This document shows, in pieces, positions 23,240 through 31,852 of a stretch of DNA of 36,558 nucleotides. The DNA comes from Clostridia bacterium (lineage in GTDB: Bacteria; Bacillota; Clostridia; TANB77; CAG-508): assembly GCA_022794055.1 (NCBI GenBank), contig JAAWEA010000078.1, positions 1 through 36,558 on the forward strand, given 5' to 3'. A program made the position numbers and the translations under genes. Position 1 is the first letter of the stretch. Each line of letters opens with the position of its first letter. Below the pieces are notes generated by a model that saw nothing but the letters and a program-made list of their open reading frames with translations, was not told where the DNA came from and searched no databases.

Positions 23240-23395
23240 CTATTCTTTTTCTTGCTCTTCATATTTTAGTTGCTTTACTGGATTAATAAAAGTACAAGTT
23301 TCTTTTTTAAAATTTCTAACTAATTCCTTTGATTCACCAATGCCAAATAGTGAGCTGTTTACAGATTGGGCAAACAAAAACTCTGCAAATAATGT
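23240..23395 (-). pseudogene. C-terminal remnant of an unknown gene
   Basis: The minus strand is open for 51 codons to TAG (23240-23242), reading LFAEFLFAQSVNSSLFGIG and then KKETCTFINPVKQLKYEE. The frame is closed upstream by TAA, there is no start codon, and the composition is protein-like. It appears to be the tail of a deleted gene. Between 23396 and 23494 I see only an imperfect GA-rich hairpin (23415-23446). Confidence 0.35.
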
Positions 23396-23494
23396 TTATT
23401 AAAATTACTAAAAATCCTCCTCACTTTCATAGAGAAAGTTGAGGGGGTTAGACATATTAAGATATTTTATATTTTTCTTATGTAGATTTATTTC

Positions 23495-23523
23495 TTGAAA
23501 ATAATGTAAATATTTAATATAAT
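23495..23523 (+). promoter_or_regulatory. Promoter for the Nudix gene
   Basis: -35 TTGAAA (23495-23500), 17 bases, -10 TATAAT (23518-23523). Confidence 0.75.
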
Positions 23524-23557
23524 ATTTTGTGATATAATATGAAAGGAAGGTAATAAA

Positions 23558-24313
23558 ATGATATATAATATTGAAAATAAAGAAATTAAGGCAAGTTTTA
23601 GAGACGAGATTATAGAATTACCACACGAATTAAAAGAAAAGATAAAAAAGAATTTTGTGAGTATAGTAATGACAGGAGTTAAAGTATGGAATGGAGAAGT
23701 CTTATGTGTATCAAAATTTGATATAAAAGATGAAATAGTAGAAATAGTATGTAATAAATCTGATTATGCACATTATCTATATGGAGAAAAAATAGGGCTT
23801 CCTAAAGAATATGAATGTAGAAATTTAAGTGCAGGTTGCTTAGTTGAAACAATTGATGGATATTATCTAATTGGAGAATTGGATGACAATACTTCATATC
23901 CAAATGTTTTGCAAGTAACAGGTGGTAATATTGATAAAAAAGATGTTATTGGAGAAAAAATACTTGTTGAAAAAACAATATTGAGAGAGGCTAAAGAAGA
24001 ATTGAATATAGACTTAAATGATAGTAGAATAAACTATATGTATATTACAGAAGAGAATGAGCAACCAGGAATTCAAATATTTTCAAAAGCAATAATTAAT
24101 ATGACAGCAGAAGATATTAATAATCATTTTCAAAAATATTATAAGTATTTAAAAGAAAATAATTTGGAAATAGAATTTAAAAAATTACATTTTTTAAAAA
24201 AGGAAAAAGCAATAGAAAGCTTAGGAAAATTAGATAATCCAAAAAGAAATTATTTGATACCATTAATTCAATTAGATTTAAAGTCAATAAAGTTGTGCAA
24301 TGAAGAAGAATAA
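23558..24313 (+). CDS. Nudix hydrolase
   Basis: 251 residues, RBS GAAAGGAAGG. The Nudix box lies at about residues 125-152: VTGGNID, a short spacer with Glu, then ILREAKEELNIDL, which supplies the metal-binding REXXEE core (the box Gly after EE is replaced by Asn). A preceding region of about 100 residues with an LPHELKEKI start and the strands before the box is longer than in minimal Nudix enzymes and may set substrate specificity. Such enzymes cleave nucleoside diphosphates linked to another group; the substrate is not predictable. The next gene starts 19 bases later and is probably cotranscribed. Confidence 0.85.
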   Translation: MIYNIENKEIKASFRDEIIELPHELKEKIKKNFVSIVMTGVKVWNGEVLCVSKFDIKDEIVEIVCNKSDYAHYLYGEKIGLPKEYECRNLSAGCLVETIDGYYLIGELDDNTSYPNVLQVTGGNIDKKDVIGEKILVEKTILREAKEELNIDLNDSRINYMYITEENEQPGIQIFSKAIINMTAEDINNHFQKYYKYLKENNLEIEFKKLHFLKKEKAIESLGKLDNPKRNYLIPLIQLDLKSIKLCNEEE

Positions 24314-24332
24314 AGATTATGAAGGAGAACAA

Positions 24333-25079
24333 ATGAAACTAATAGGAGAAAAAGGAATAACATTAATGGCATTAGTAATTATGATAATAATAATTCTAAT
24401 ATTAGCATCTATAGGGGTTACAACTGGAACTAATACTATAAAAGAAGCGAAGTATACACAATTTAAGAATGAATTAAAGATTTTACAAACAAAAGTAAAT
24501 GAACTAAATCAAGAAAATAGAGTTGAAATCGGAAGAATATTGACCCAAGAAGAAAGAAAAATGCTTGAAATACCAGAGGTTTCAAGTATTATATATAATG
24601 GAAAAAGTGATGAAGAAAAGTTGAAAATTCAAGATGGATTTAGATATTGTAATGAAGAAAGTTTAAGAAATGACTTATACTTATATAGTATAAAAAGAGA
24701 CTATTTAATAAATGTTGAATATCGTTATATTATTTGTTATAAAGGCTATGAGTATAATAATAAAAAAATTTATATGGTCAATGAAATTGAAGGAAGCATA
24801 TATAATGTACAGTATCAAGAAAAAAATAATACAATAGGAAGTTTTCAAGCTCAGTATGTACGTGAAGGAAATAAATGGAAAATTAATATAATAAATATAA
24901 ATTATAGTGGGAATATAGACAATTGGAAAGTAAATTATAAACATGTTGACGATGAAATGTGGAAAGAGATAAATAATTTAAGCTTTTATGTAACAAAAGC
25001 AGGAAAATATTTAATTGAAGTAAAACATGAATATGATATTAATTTAGGAATGGAAACTTTAATAATTCAAGAAGAGTAA
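24333..25079 (+). CDS. Orphan type IV prepilin-like protein
   Basis: 248 residues from ATG 24333 with GAAGGAGAA upstream. The N-terminus is KLIGEKG followed by ITLMALVIMIIIILILASIG: a short basic leader ending in Gly, then the hydrophobic helix of type IV pilins and pseudopilins, so prepilin peptidase would cut after Gly7. The usual Glu at position 5 of the mature helix is replaced by Ala. After the helix comes a charged alpha segment and a beta-rich C-terminal domain from about residue 120 with many Tyr and Asn. No pilus assembly ATPase, peptidase or other pilin is in the window. Confidence 0.75.
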   Translation: MKLIGEKGITLMALVIMIIIILILASIGVTTGTNTIKEAKYTQFKNELKILQTKVNELNQENRVEIGRILTQEERKMLEIPEVSSIIYNGKSDEEKLKIQDGFRYCNEESLRNDLYLYSIKRDYLINVEYRYIICYKGYEYNNKKIYMVNEIEGSIYNVQYQEKNNTIGSFQAQYVREGNKWKINIININYSGNIDNWKVNYKHVDDEMWKEINNLSFYVTKAGKYLIEVKHEYDINLGMETLIIQEE

Positions 25080-25101
25080 AATCGGTCAAAATTGACCGAT
25101 T
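25080..25101. terminator. Bidirectional hairpin between converging genes
   Basis: AATCGGTC-AAAATT-GACCGATT: 8-bp stem, 6-base loop. It covers the gap between the prepilin-like gene and the CDF gene and includes part of the latter's stop codon. Confidence 0.7.
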
Positions 25102-25963
25102 AAATTGGTTCTACATGGATAATAGTTTTATAAACATTATCTAATTTATTGATTGTTTCTTCAATACTATTTGCTAGAGAATGACTATCAAAAGTAGATA
25201 AATTCCCATCTAAGTATATAGTAATAAAGATTATATATTGGGCTCCAACAGGAGTAGAAGATATAGAAGCTATTTTTTGAACATCTTTAAAACTATGTAT
25301 AATATCTAAAATCAAATCTTTAGTTTTATCATCAATTGAAATATCCATTAGAACGTTGTAACTTTCTAAAAGTATTGTAATTCCAGTATATCCAATCCAT
25401 ATAGAAATACCAATACCGACAATACTGTCAAACCACATAATTCCAAAATAAGATAGAATAATAGAAACAAGAGTGAAAAAAGTTAATACACAATCATTTC
25501 TATGATCTTTCATATTAGATTCTATTAAAATATTTTTACATTTTTTATATAGATATTTAGTATATAAAAATAAACATAATTTAGTTATAATAGTAATAGT
25601 ACAAGCTATAATTAAAAGCCAAGAAAATTTTAAATCATTTCCTAATAATAGTGTACATACTGCATCATAAAGTAATTTAGCAGCAATGAATATCATAGAA
25701 ATTGAAATAAATAAAGAAAAAATGTATTCAGCCTTTCCATGTCCAAAATTATGATCTTCATCATTTGGGGCACTTGCAATTCTATTTCCAATAAAGGTCA
25801 TAAGAGAGGCAAAAATATCACCTGCACTATTAAAAGCATCTGCTATCATTGACTGACTATTAAAAGCAAATCCAATAATTCCTTTAATAATAAGTAAGAA
25901 CATATTACATATTATTCCTAACAATCCAGCTTTTTTTGTTAATTTGAATCTTTCTTCATTCAT
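25100..25963 (-). CDS. CDF-family cation efflux protein, probably Mn-type
   Basis: 287 residues from ATG 25963 with AGGTGA five bases upstream; a GTG nine bases earlier lies within that site. Six membrane helices then a cytoplasmic C-terminal domain (about 205-287). Family motifs: MIADAFNSAGD in helix 2, HNFGHGKAEY after helix 2, and MKDHRND in helix 5. Metal-site residues are N45 and D49 in helix 2 and D153 and D157 in helix 5. An Asn-Asp-Asp-Asp set rather than the His-containing zinc set is described for manganese exporters such as MntE, so manganese efflux is the best guess. Proton-coupled antiport is typical. Confidence 0.88.
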   Translation of the reverse strand: MNEERFKLTKKAGLLGIICNMFLLIIKGIIGFAFNSQSMIADAFNSAGDIFASLMTFIGNRIASAPNDEDHNFGHGKAEYIFSLFISISMIFIAAKLLYDAVCTLLLGNDLKFSWLLIIACTITIITKLCLFLYTKYLYKKCKNILIESNMKDHRNDCVLTFFTLVSIILSYFGIMWFDSIVGIGISIWIGYTGITILLESYNVLMDISIDDKTKDLILDIIHSFKDVQKIASISSTPVGAQYIIFITIYLDGNLSTFDSHSLANSIEETINKLDNVYKTIIHVEPI

Positions 25964-26044
25964 TATTTTCACCTAATTTAATATATTTCGAATAAATATA
26001 TTATAACACAAAAAAATTTTTTTCAAGTATGAAAGCAAAAATTA

Positions 26045-26073
26045 TTGATAAAATATAAAAATTATAGTAGAAT
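26045..26073 (+). promoter_or_regulatory. Promoter for priA
   Basis: -35 TTGATA (26045-26050), 17 bases, -10 TAGAAT (26068-26073), 26 bases before the start codon. Confidence 0.6.
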
Positions 26074-26098
26074 TAATATGTTTTAGAGGAGATAAAAA

Positions 26099-28336
26099 AT
26101 GGTAGCAGAAGTAATAATAAATAGTACAGCAAAAAAATTGAATAGAACATTTGACTATCAAATACCAAAAGAATTAGAAGACATTGTGTTAGTTGGTAGT
26201 AAAGTTTTGGTACCATTTGGAAGGTTAAAAAATTTAGAAGAAGCTCATGTAGTAAAAATAAAAACTTCTTCAGAATATGAAATAAAAGATATTGCCAAAG
26301 TTGAAACAGAGCTTACAGATAAACAAATAGAACTTGCAAGGTGGATGTCAAAAAGATATTTTTGTAATTTTTCGGAATGTATTAAACTAATGCAAACACC
26401 AGGAACAAGAACTAAAAATATTAATAATAGAATACAAAATAAAAAGATAAATGTAGTTTATTTAAAAAAGGATTTTAATAAAATTTTGGTGGATATAGAA
26501 AGTAAAAAAATAAAGTCTGAAAAACAGATAAAAATATTAAAATTTTTGAAGGATAATGCTGGGAGTACTATCCCAGAAATAGAAACGTTTACAGGGTGTT
26601 CAAGAGCAATTGTTAATACATTGATTAAAAATCAATATTTAGAACTTGTAGAACAAAAGATAGAGAGAAATCCATTAGATAAAAAAGAGATACAAAAGGT
26701 ACAAAGTTTAAAATTAACAGATGAACAAAAGGTGGCTTTTGAAAGGGTATCTAAAACAATTGATAATGAAAAATATGAAGAATTCTTATTATATGGCGTA
26801 ACAGGATCAGGAAAAACAGAAGTATATTTACAACTAATTAATAAAGTATTTGAAAAGGAAAAATCAGCAATTATATTAGTACCTGAAATTTCACTAACTC
26901 CACAAATGTTAGATAGATTTATTTCACGTTTTGGAAAAGAACACATTGCAGTTTTGCATAGTAAGTTATCAATTGGAGAAAGGCATGACGAATGGGAAAG
27001 AATTAAAGAAAAAAGAGCAAAAATCATAATTGGAGCAAGATCAGCAATTTTTGCACCAGTTCAAAATCTAGGAATAATCATAATTGATGAAGAACATGAT
27101 AGTTCATATAAATCAGAATCAAGTCCAAGATATGATGCGAAAGATGTTGCAAAAAGAATAGCAAAAGATTTGCAAGTTCCATTATTATTAGGAAGTGCTA
27201 CACCAGACTTAAAAACCTTTTATAAAGCAAAGGAAAAGCATAAAATTACATTATTGGAATTGACCAAAAGAGCAAATAATTCTAATTTACCTAGAGTAGA
27301 AATTATAGATTTAAAGCAAGAATTAGCAAATGGGAACAGGTCAATGCTAAGTATGGAGCTATATAATGCAATTGAGCAAAATTTAAAAGATAAGTTACAA
27401 ACAATTTTATTTTTAAATAGAAGAGGATACTCAACTTTTATTATGTGTAGAAATTGTGGGTATACTGTAAATTGTAAAAACTGTAATATTAGTATGACAT
27501 ATCATAGTTATGAAAATAAACTAAAATGTCATTATTGTGGGTATGAAGAAAATATTGTTAAAATTTGTCCAGAATGTGGAAGTGATAAAATTAGATATTT
27601 TGGAACTGGAACACAAAAATTGGAACAGGAAATTTTAAAACAATTTACAACTGCCAAAACAATTAGAATGGATGTTGATACAGTAACTAAGAAAAATTCA
27701 TTAGAGGAGATTTTAAATAAATTTAAAAATGAAGATATAGATATTTTAATTGGGACTCAAATGGTTGTTAAGGGACATCATTTTCCAAAAGTTACTTTAG
27801 TAGGAGTAATTGCAGCAGATACATCTCTTAATATTGATGATTATAGAGCAACAGAAAGGACATTTCAAATTTTAACACAAGTTGCTGGAAGAGCAGGAAG
27901 AGAAAATCTTCCAGGAAAAGTTATTATACAAAGTTATAATCCAGAAAATTATAGTATTCAAAATGCACAAAAACAAGATTATGAAGAATTTTATAAAATT
28001 GAGATACTATTAAGAAAACAGTTGAAGTATCCGCCATTTTGCGATATAATTGTAATCAGCTTTAATGGGACAAGTGAAGAAGAAATAAAGGAAATATCTA
28101 ATTTAACTTATGAATTTGCACAAAGTAACTTAGAAAGTCAGAAATTTAAAGTAATGAAGCCAATGCCATCACCAATAAATAAAATACAAAATAGATTTAG
28201 ATGGAGAATTATTATTAAAGGGAATATGACAGAAGATGCAAATGATATTTTAACAAAGTTATTGAAAAATATATATGATAAAGATTATAAAAATACTAAA
28301 ATTACTATTGATGTAAATCCTAATAGTATGGTATAA
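26099..28336 (+). CDS. priA: Primosomal protein N' (replication restart helicase PriA)
   Basis: Loads the replicative helicase at stalled or repaired forks. 745 residues, RBS GAGGAGA. Order: N-terminal 3'-DNA-binding domain (1-100), winged-helix region (about 140-200), helicase lobe 1 with Walker A GVTGSGKTE at 233-241 and Walker B IDEEHD near 329-334, the eight-Cys zinc region about 450-493 (CRNCGYTVNCKNC, CHYCGY, CPECGS), then helicase lobe 2 with QVAGRAGR, and a C-terminal domain. All parts are intact. It heads the conserved priA-def-fmt order, although a structured gap of about 90 bases separates it from def. Confidence 0.97.
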   Translation: MVAEVIINSTAKKLNRTFDYQIPKELEDIVLVGSKVLVPFGRLKNLEEAHVVKIKTSSEYEIKDIAKVETELTDKQIELARWMSKRYFCNFSECIKLMQTPGTRTKNINNRIQNKKINVVYLKKDFNKILVDIESKKIKSEKQIKILKFLKDNAGSTIPEIETFTGCSRAIVNTLIKNQYLELVEQKIERNPLDKKEIQKVQSLKLTDEQKVAFERVSKTIDNEKYEEFLLYGVTGSGKTEVYLQLINKVFEKEKSAIILVPEISLTPQMLDRFISRFGKEHIAVLHSKLSIGERHDEWERIKEKRAKIIIGARSAIFAPVQNLGIIIIDEEHDSSYKSESSPRYDAKDVAKRIAKDLQVPLLLGSATPDLKTFYKAKEKHKITLLELTKRANNSNLPRVEIIDLKQELANGNRSMLSMELYNAIEQNLKDKLQTILFLNRRGYSTFIMCRNCGYTVNCKNCNISMTYHSYENKLKCHYCGYEENIVKICPECGSDKIRYFGTGTQKLEQEILKQFTTAKTIRMDVDTVTKKNSLEEILNKFKNEDIDILIGTQMVVKGHHFPKVTLVGVIAADTSLNIDDYRATERTFQILTQVAGRAGRENLPGKVIIQSYNPENYSIQNAQKQDYEEFYKIEILLRKQLKYPPFCDIIVISFNGTSEEEIKEISNLTYEFAQSNLESQKFKVMKPMPSPINKIQNRFRWRIIIKGNMTEDANDILTKLLKNIYDKDYKNTKITIDVNPNSMV

Positions 28337-28344
28337 CCCAGCAC

Positions 28345-28402
28345 AAGCATCAAATATTTGAGTTTCGTTGGTACTAGAGTGCCACCTTAATTCGAGATGC
28401 TT
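28345..28402. other. Branched palindromic element between priA and def
   Basis: AAGCATC (28345-28351) pairs with GATGCTT (28396-28402), enclosing a CAAATATTTG palindrome and a TGGTAC-TAGA-GTGCCA hairpin (28369-28384), so a three-way-junction fold is possible. ATTTATGG follows, which is a poor T-tail. It may be a weak terminator, a leader controlling def, or a small dispersed repeat. Confidence 0.5.
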
Positions 28403-28428
28403 ATTTATGGGACAAAGGGGGAATAAAT

Positions 28429-28905
28429 ATGGCAATTAGAAATTTAAGATTAGAGGGCGATGAAATTTTAAAGAAGAAATCAAGAGAAGTAGAAGTAATT
28501 GATGAGAAGTTGCAAACATTGATTGATGATATGATAGAAACAATGCATAAATATAACGGAGTAGGACTTGCTGCTGTACAGGTAGGGATTCTAAAAAGAG
28601 TTGTAGTCATTGATTTGTATGATGATAAAGGACCTATTGTACTTATAAATCCTGTTATTTTAAAAACAAAAGGAGAACATGAAGTTGATGAAGGTTGTCT
28701 TAGCTTTCCTAATCAATTTGCAAAAGTTATGAGACCTGAGGAGGTTACAGCTGAATATACTAATAGAGAAGGAAAAAGAGTTAAAGTTAAAGCAAAGGAT
28801 TTGCTTGCTCAAGCAATTTGCCACGAGTTAGACCATTTAGAGGGAGAAGTTTTTGTTGATAAAATATTGCCTGGAACTTTAGAGTATGTAGAACCAGAAA
28901 AATAA
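28429..28905 (+). CDS. def: Peptide deformylase
   Basis: Removes the formyl group from the N-terminal Met of new proteins. 158 residues with all three family motifs: GVGLAAVQVG near 44-53 (GxGLAAxQ), EGCLSFP near 87-93 with the metal-binding Cys, and HELDHLEG near 132-139 with two metal His and the catalytic Glu. The start has AAAGGGGGA upstream. Short length and motif form fit the iron-dependent type 1 group. It precedes fmt by 95 bases. Confidence 0.97.
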   Translation: MAIRNLRLEGDEILKKKSREVEVIDEKLQTLIDDMIETMHKYNGVGLAAVQVGILKRVVVIDLYDDKGPIVLINPVILKTKGEHEVDEGCLSFPNQFAKVMRPEEVTAEYTNREGKRVKVKAKDLLAQAICHELDHLEGEVFVDKILPGTLEYVEPEK

Positions 28906-29000
28906 TGTTTAAACTTAGGACAGATATCTGTAATTTACTTTAATAGAAGACAAATAGCTATAGGATATTTTAAAACTCATGAAAGGAATGAGAAGAAAAT

Positions 29001-29957
29001 ATGAATATATTATTTATGGGAACACCTGATTTTGCCCAGAAATCTTTAAAAAGTCTAGTTGAAAATAATTATAATATAATAGGAGTGGTAACAAATATAG
29101 ATAAGCCAAAAGGAAGAGGAATGAAAATGATGCCATCTCCTGTAAAAGAATATGCCTTAGAAAAAGGACTTAAAATTTATCAACCAGAAAAGGTAAGAAA
29201 AAATCCAGAATTTATAAATGAAATAAAAAGGTTAAACCCAGACGTTATATGTGTTGTAGCTTATGGTAAAATTCTTCCAAAGGAAATATTAGAAATACCA
29301 AGATTTGGGTGTATTAATGTACATGGTTCATTATTACCGAAATATAGAGGAGCAGCACCAATTCAATGGGCTATTTTAAATGGAGATAAAAAAACTGGAA
29401 TTACAACAATGTATATGGATGTTGGAATGGACACAGGAGATATGATTTTAAAAGAAGAAGTGGATATTGGGGATAATGAAACAACAGGAGAACTATGGGA
29501 TAAGCTTTCTGAAATTGGAGGAAAGTTATTGGTTGAAACATTAAAGAAAATAGAAAATGGAACTGCCCCAAGAGAAAAACAAGGTGATGAATTTACAATG
29601 GCACCAATGCTTGCTAAAGAAATGGCTAAAATTGATTGGGAGAATAAAAATGCTAAAGAAATTAAAAACTTAGTTAGAGGATTAAATCCTATAATGGGAG
29701 CTTATACTTTTTTAAATGGCAAAAAAGTGAAATTTTGGAAAGTAGATATTGCTTCAAATATAGGATATGACGAAGAAAATATTCAAATATTTAGTAATGG
29801 TACAGTTCTTATATCAAATCAAAAAAATGGGCTATTTATAAAAACTAAAAAAGGAATTTTAAGTGTTTTAGAAATTCAAGGCGAAAATGCTAAGAGAATG
29901 AGCATATCAGAATTTTTAAGAGGAAATCAAATTAACGAATTTGAAATATTTGAGTAA
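29001..29957 (+). CDS. fmt: Methionyl-tRNA formyltransferase
   Basis: Transfers formyl from 10-formyl-tetrahydrofolate to Met-tRNA, making the initiator. 318 residues. Seen: FMGTPDFA at the start, N-terminal Rossmann-like domain, HGSLLPKYRGAAPIQWAI near 107-124 with the catalytic Asn/His region, DxGMDTGD loop near 145, and a C-terminal OB-like tRNA-binding domain from about 205. RBS AAAGGAATGAG is a little distant. It works with def and with fhs downstream, which makes the formyl donor. A terminator follows. Confidence 0.97.
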   Translation: MNILFMGTPDFAQKSLKSLVENNYNIIGVVTNIDKPKGRGMKMMPSPVKEYALEKGLKIYQPEKVRKNPEFINEIKRLNPDVICVVAYGKILPKEILEIPRFGCINVHGSLLPKYRGAAPIQWAILNGDKKTGITTMYMDVGMDTGDMILKEEVDIGDNETTGELWDKLSEIGGKLLVETLKKIENGTAPREKQGDEFTMAPMLAKEMAKIDWENKNAKEIKNLVRGLNPIMGAYTFLNGKKVKFWKVDIASNIGYDEENIQIFSNGTVLISNQKNGLFIKTKKGILSVLEIQGENAKRMSISEFLRGNQINEFEIFE

Positions 29958-29965
29958 TAAATAAG

Positions 29966-30004
29966 AGAGGTAAGATGTTAAATACATGTATTACCTCTTT
30001 TAAA
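29966..30004 (+). terminator. Terminator after fmt
   Basis: AGAGGTAA (29966-29973) pairs with TTACCTCT (29991-29998), then TTTTAAAA. Confidence 0.75.
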
Positions 30005-30034
30005 ATAAATGTTTATAAAAAATGAACTAAAAGG

Positions 30035-30063
30035 TTGTAAAATATAGTAAAAATTGATATACT
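30035..30063 (+). promoter_or_regulatory. Promoter for the asp23-nusB-xseA-fhs operon
   Basis: -35 TTGTAA (30035-30040), 17 bases, -10 TATACT (30058-30063). Nothing comparable appears before 34315, so eight or nine genes may share this start. Confidence 0.7.
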
Positions 30064-30119
30064 TAAACATATTAAAATTAAGGTTATTAACCATAATTTC
30101 AAAAAAGGAGGAATTTTTT

Positions 30120-30548
30120 ATGGAAGAAAATTTAGAAAATGAGGAAATTAAAAAAGTAGAGAAGATTGAGGAAGAAAAAACAGATAATGGTATAGAAATT
30201 TCAAATGACGTTATAGCAGTAATTGCAGGAGTAGCTGTTACAGAAGTACAAGGTGTTTCATCTATGGCAGGAGGATTTGCAGGAGGAATTACAGAAGTAT
30301 TAAGTGGAAAGAAAAACTTAGCTAAAGGAATAAAAGTTGAAAAAATAGAAAATAATACAAAAATTGATGTTAATATTATTGTTGAATATGGTTCAAGAAT
30401 ACCAGATGTTGCATTTGAAATTCAAAATAGAGTAAAAAAATCTGTAGAAGATATGACAGGACTTAAAGTTGAAGAAGTAAATGTTCATATTCAAGGAGTT
30501 AATACAGAAGTTGCAAAAGAACAAAAAGAAGAAAAGACAGAAGAGTAA
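30120..30548 (+). CDS. Asp23/Gls24-family envelope stress protein
   Basis: 142 residues from ATG 30120 with AAAAGGAGG upstream. An acidic lead (1-27), then the Asp23 core: GIEISNDVIAVIAGVAVTEV, a Gly-rich turn (SMAGGFAGGITEVLSG), VDVNIIVEYG-like strand and a final IQNRVKKSVEDMTG helix with VNVHIQGV. The protein is soluble and, in relatives, binds AmaP to form a layer under the membrane. The next gene encodes an AmaP-like anchor, supporting this. Confidence 0.93.
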   Translation: MEENLENEEIKKVEKIEEEKTDNGIEISNDVIAVIAGVAVTEVQGVSSMAGGFAGGITEVLSGKKNLAKGIKVEKIENNTKIDVNIIVEYGSRIPDVAFEIQNRVKKSVEDMTGLKVEEVNVHIQGVNTEVAKEQKEEKTEE

Positions 30549-30621
30549 AAGGAAATTTTAAAAAATAAATATGCTAATACTAGTAGTTTGTATAAAAAAT
30601 GTACAAAGAAAGAGGTAAAAA

Positions 30622-31188
30622 ATGAAAATAATAGAAAAAATTACGCTAATTATATATTCAAATTTAATGTTAATTGCATCAGTAATAATATGTATGATAA
30701 TATTTAGATGGTTAGATGTAGATATTGTACTTAGCTTAGTAAAAAATTTAGTTATGTCAGAAGTAGCATCAAAAATTATTTTAGGAGTTAGTTTAGTATT
30801 TATTTTATTATCTATTAGATGTATTTTCTTTGACCCAACATCTAAACAAGAATCGAAAGATAAACAAGGTGTTTTATTAGCAAATGAAAATGGAAAATTA
30901 ATGATATCAAAAGAAACAATAGAAAGTTTAGTAGAAGCTGTAACAAGTGAATATAAAACAGCAAAAGAAGTATCATCAAGAGTAGAATTAGATAAAGAAA
31001 ATAATGTTAATATATTTATTAATTTAGTTGTTAGTGCAGATTCGATTATAAAAGACTTATCAGTCAACTTACAAGAAAAAATAAAAAGAAGAGTAAAGGA
31101 AACTACAGACTTAGAAGTAAAAGAAGTAAATATTATGATAAAAAAAGCAGTACAAGAAAAGCAAAAGCCAGAAAAGGAACAAGCATAG
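30622..31188 (+). CDS. amaP: Alkaline shock response membrane anchor AmaP
   Basis: 188 residues, RBS GAAAGAGG. Two membrane helices (about 8-28 and 50-70) separated by a short outer loop, followed by a cytoplasmic domain (75-188) that resembles Asp23 itself (NVNIFINLVVSADS, LQEKIKRRVKETTDLEV, VNIMIKKAV). This layout defines AmaP, which holds Asp23 at the membrane. It sits between asp23 and a DUF2273 protein, the usual order in Firmicutes. Confidence 0.88.
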   Translation: MKIIEKITLIIYSNLMLIASVIICMIIFRWLDVDIVLSLVKNLVMSEVASKIILGVSLVFILLSIRCIFFDPTSKQESKDKQGVLLANENGKLMISKETIESLVEAVTSEYKTAKEVSSRVELDKENNVNIFINLVVSADSIIKDLSVNLQEKIKRRVKETTDLEVKEVNIMIKKAVQEKQKPEKEQA

Positions 31189-31220
31189 AGCTATTACATT
31201 AAGAAAGGAATGATATAGAG

Positions 31221-31424
31221 ATGGAAGATTTGAAAAAATTTATTATGCAATATAGAGGAGCTATTATAGGTGTTATTATTGCGATTCTTTTATTAGCTAC
31301 TAGATTATATATGTTAATTATAGGAATTTTGCTAATTTTAGTAGGTGCTTTTGTAGGAAATTATGTACAACAAAATAAGAATGATGTAAAAACTAAGTTA
31401 AAAAATTTTATTGATAAAATGTAA
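31221..31424 (+). CDS. DUF2273 small membrane protein
   Basis: 67 residues with an amphipathic N-terminal helix, two close membrane segments (GAIIGVIIAILLLATRLYML and IIGILLILVGAFVGNYV split by a few residues) and a Lys-rich end. It matches the DUF2273 proteins always found with asp23/amaP, which probably join the same envelope complex. RBS AAAGGAATG. Confidence 0.85.
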   Translation: MEDLKKFIMQYRGAIIGVIIAILLLATRLYMLIIGILLILVGAFVGNYVQQNKNDVKTKLKNFIDKM

Positions 31425-31442
31425 AAAGAAAAGGATTAAAAA

Positions 31443-31847
31443 ATGAATAGAACAACTATTAGAGAGAATGCTTTTAAACTAATTTATAGTTTAGAAATTC
31501 AAAAAGCAGAAGATTTAGAAGAGCAAATTGAATTATTTTTTGAAAGTAATGATATTAGAGAGCAAGAAGCTACAAAATATATTAAAGGTGCTATTTTAGG
31601 TATTAAAGAAAATGAAAGTGATATTTTAAAAGGAATTGAACAAAATTTAAAATCTGATTGGAAATTAAGTAGAATTTCTAAACTTGATTTATCGATTCTA
31701 AAATTAGCTATTTTTGAAATAAGATATAATGAAATACCATATAAGGTAGCTATTAATGAAGCAGTTGAGTTGGCTAAAAAATATGGAGAAGAAAAATCAA
31801 AAAAATTTGTTAATGGTATTTTAGCAAGTATTGTAAAGGAAATGTAA
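31443..31847 (+). CDS. nusB: Transcription antitermination factor NusB
   Basis: 134 residues, all-helical. Seen: an arginine-rich start [16 protein letters not shown] that binds box[27 protein letters not shown], and the end [26 protein letters not shown], both family signatures. It binds NusE at rRNA operons for antitermination. RBS AAAGGA is short; it is 18 bases after the DUF2273 gene and 5 before xseA. Confidence 0.96.
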   Translation: MNRTTIRENAFKLIYSLEIQKAEDLEEQIELFFESNDIREQEATKYIKGAILGIKENESDILKGIEQNLKSDWKLSRISKLDLSILKLAIFEIRYNEIPYKVAINEAVELAKKYGEEKSKKFVNGILASIVKEM

Positions 31848-31852
31848 AATAT

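Noticed and set aside
23190..23402. Plus-strand 70-codon frame
   Set aside because: Lies over a terminator arm, has no ribosome binding site, and is opposite the more protein-like minus-strand remnant.
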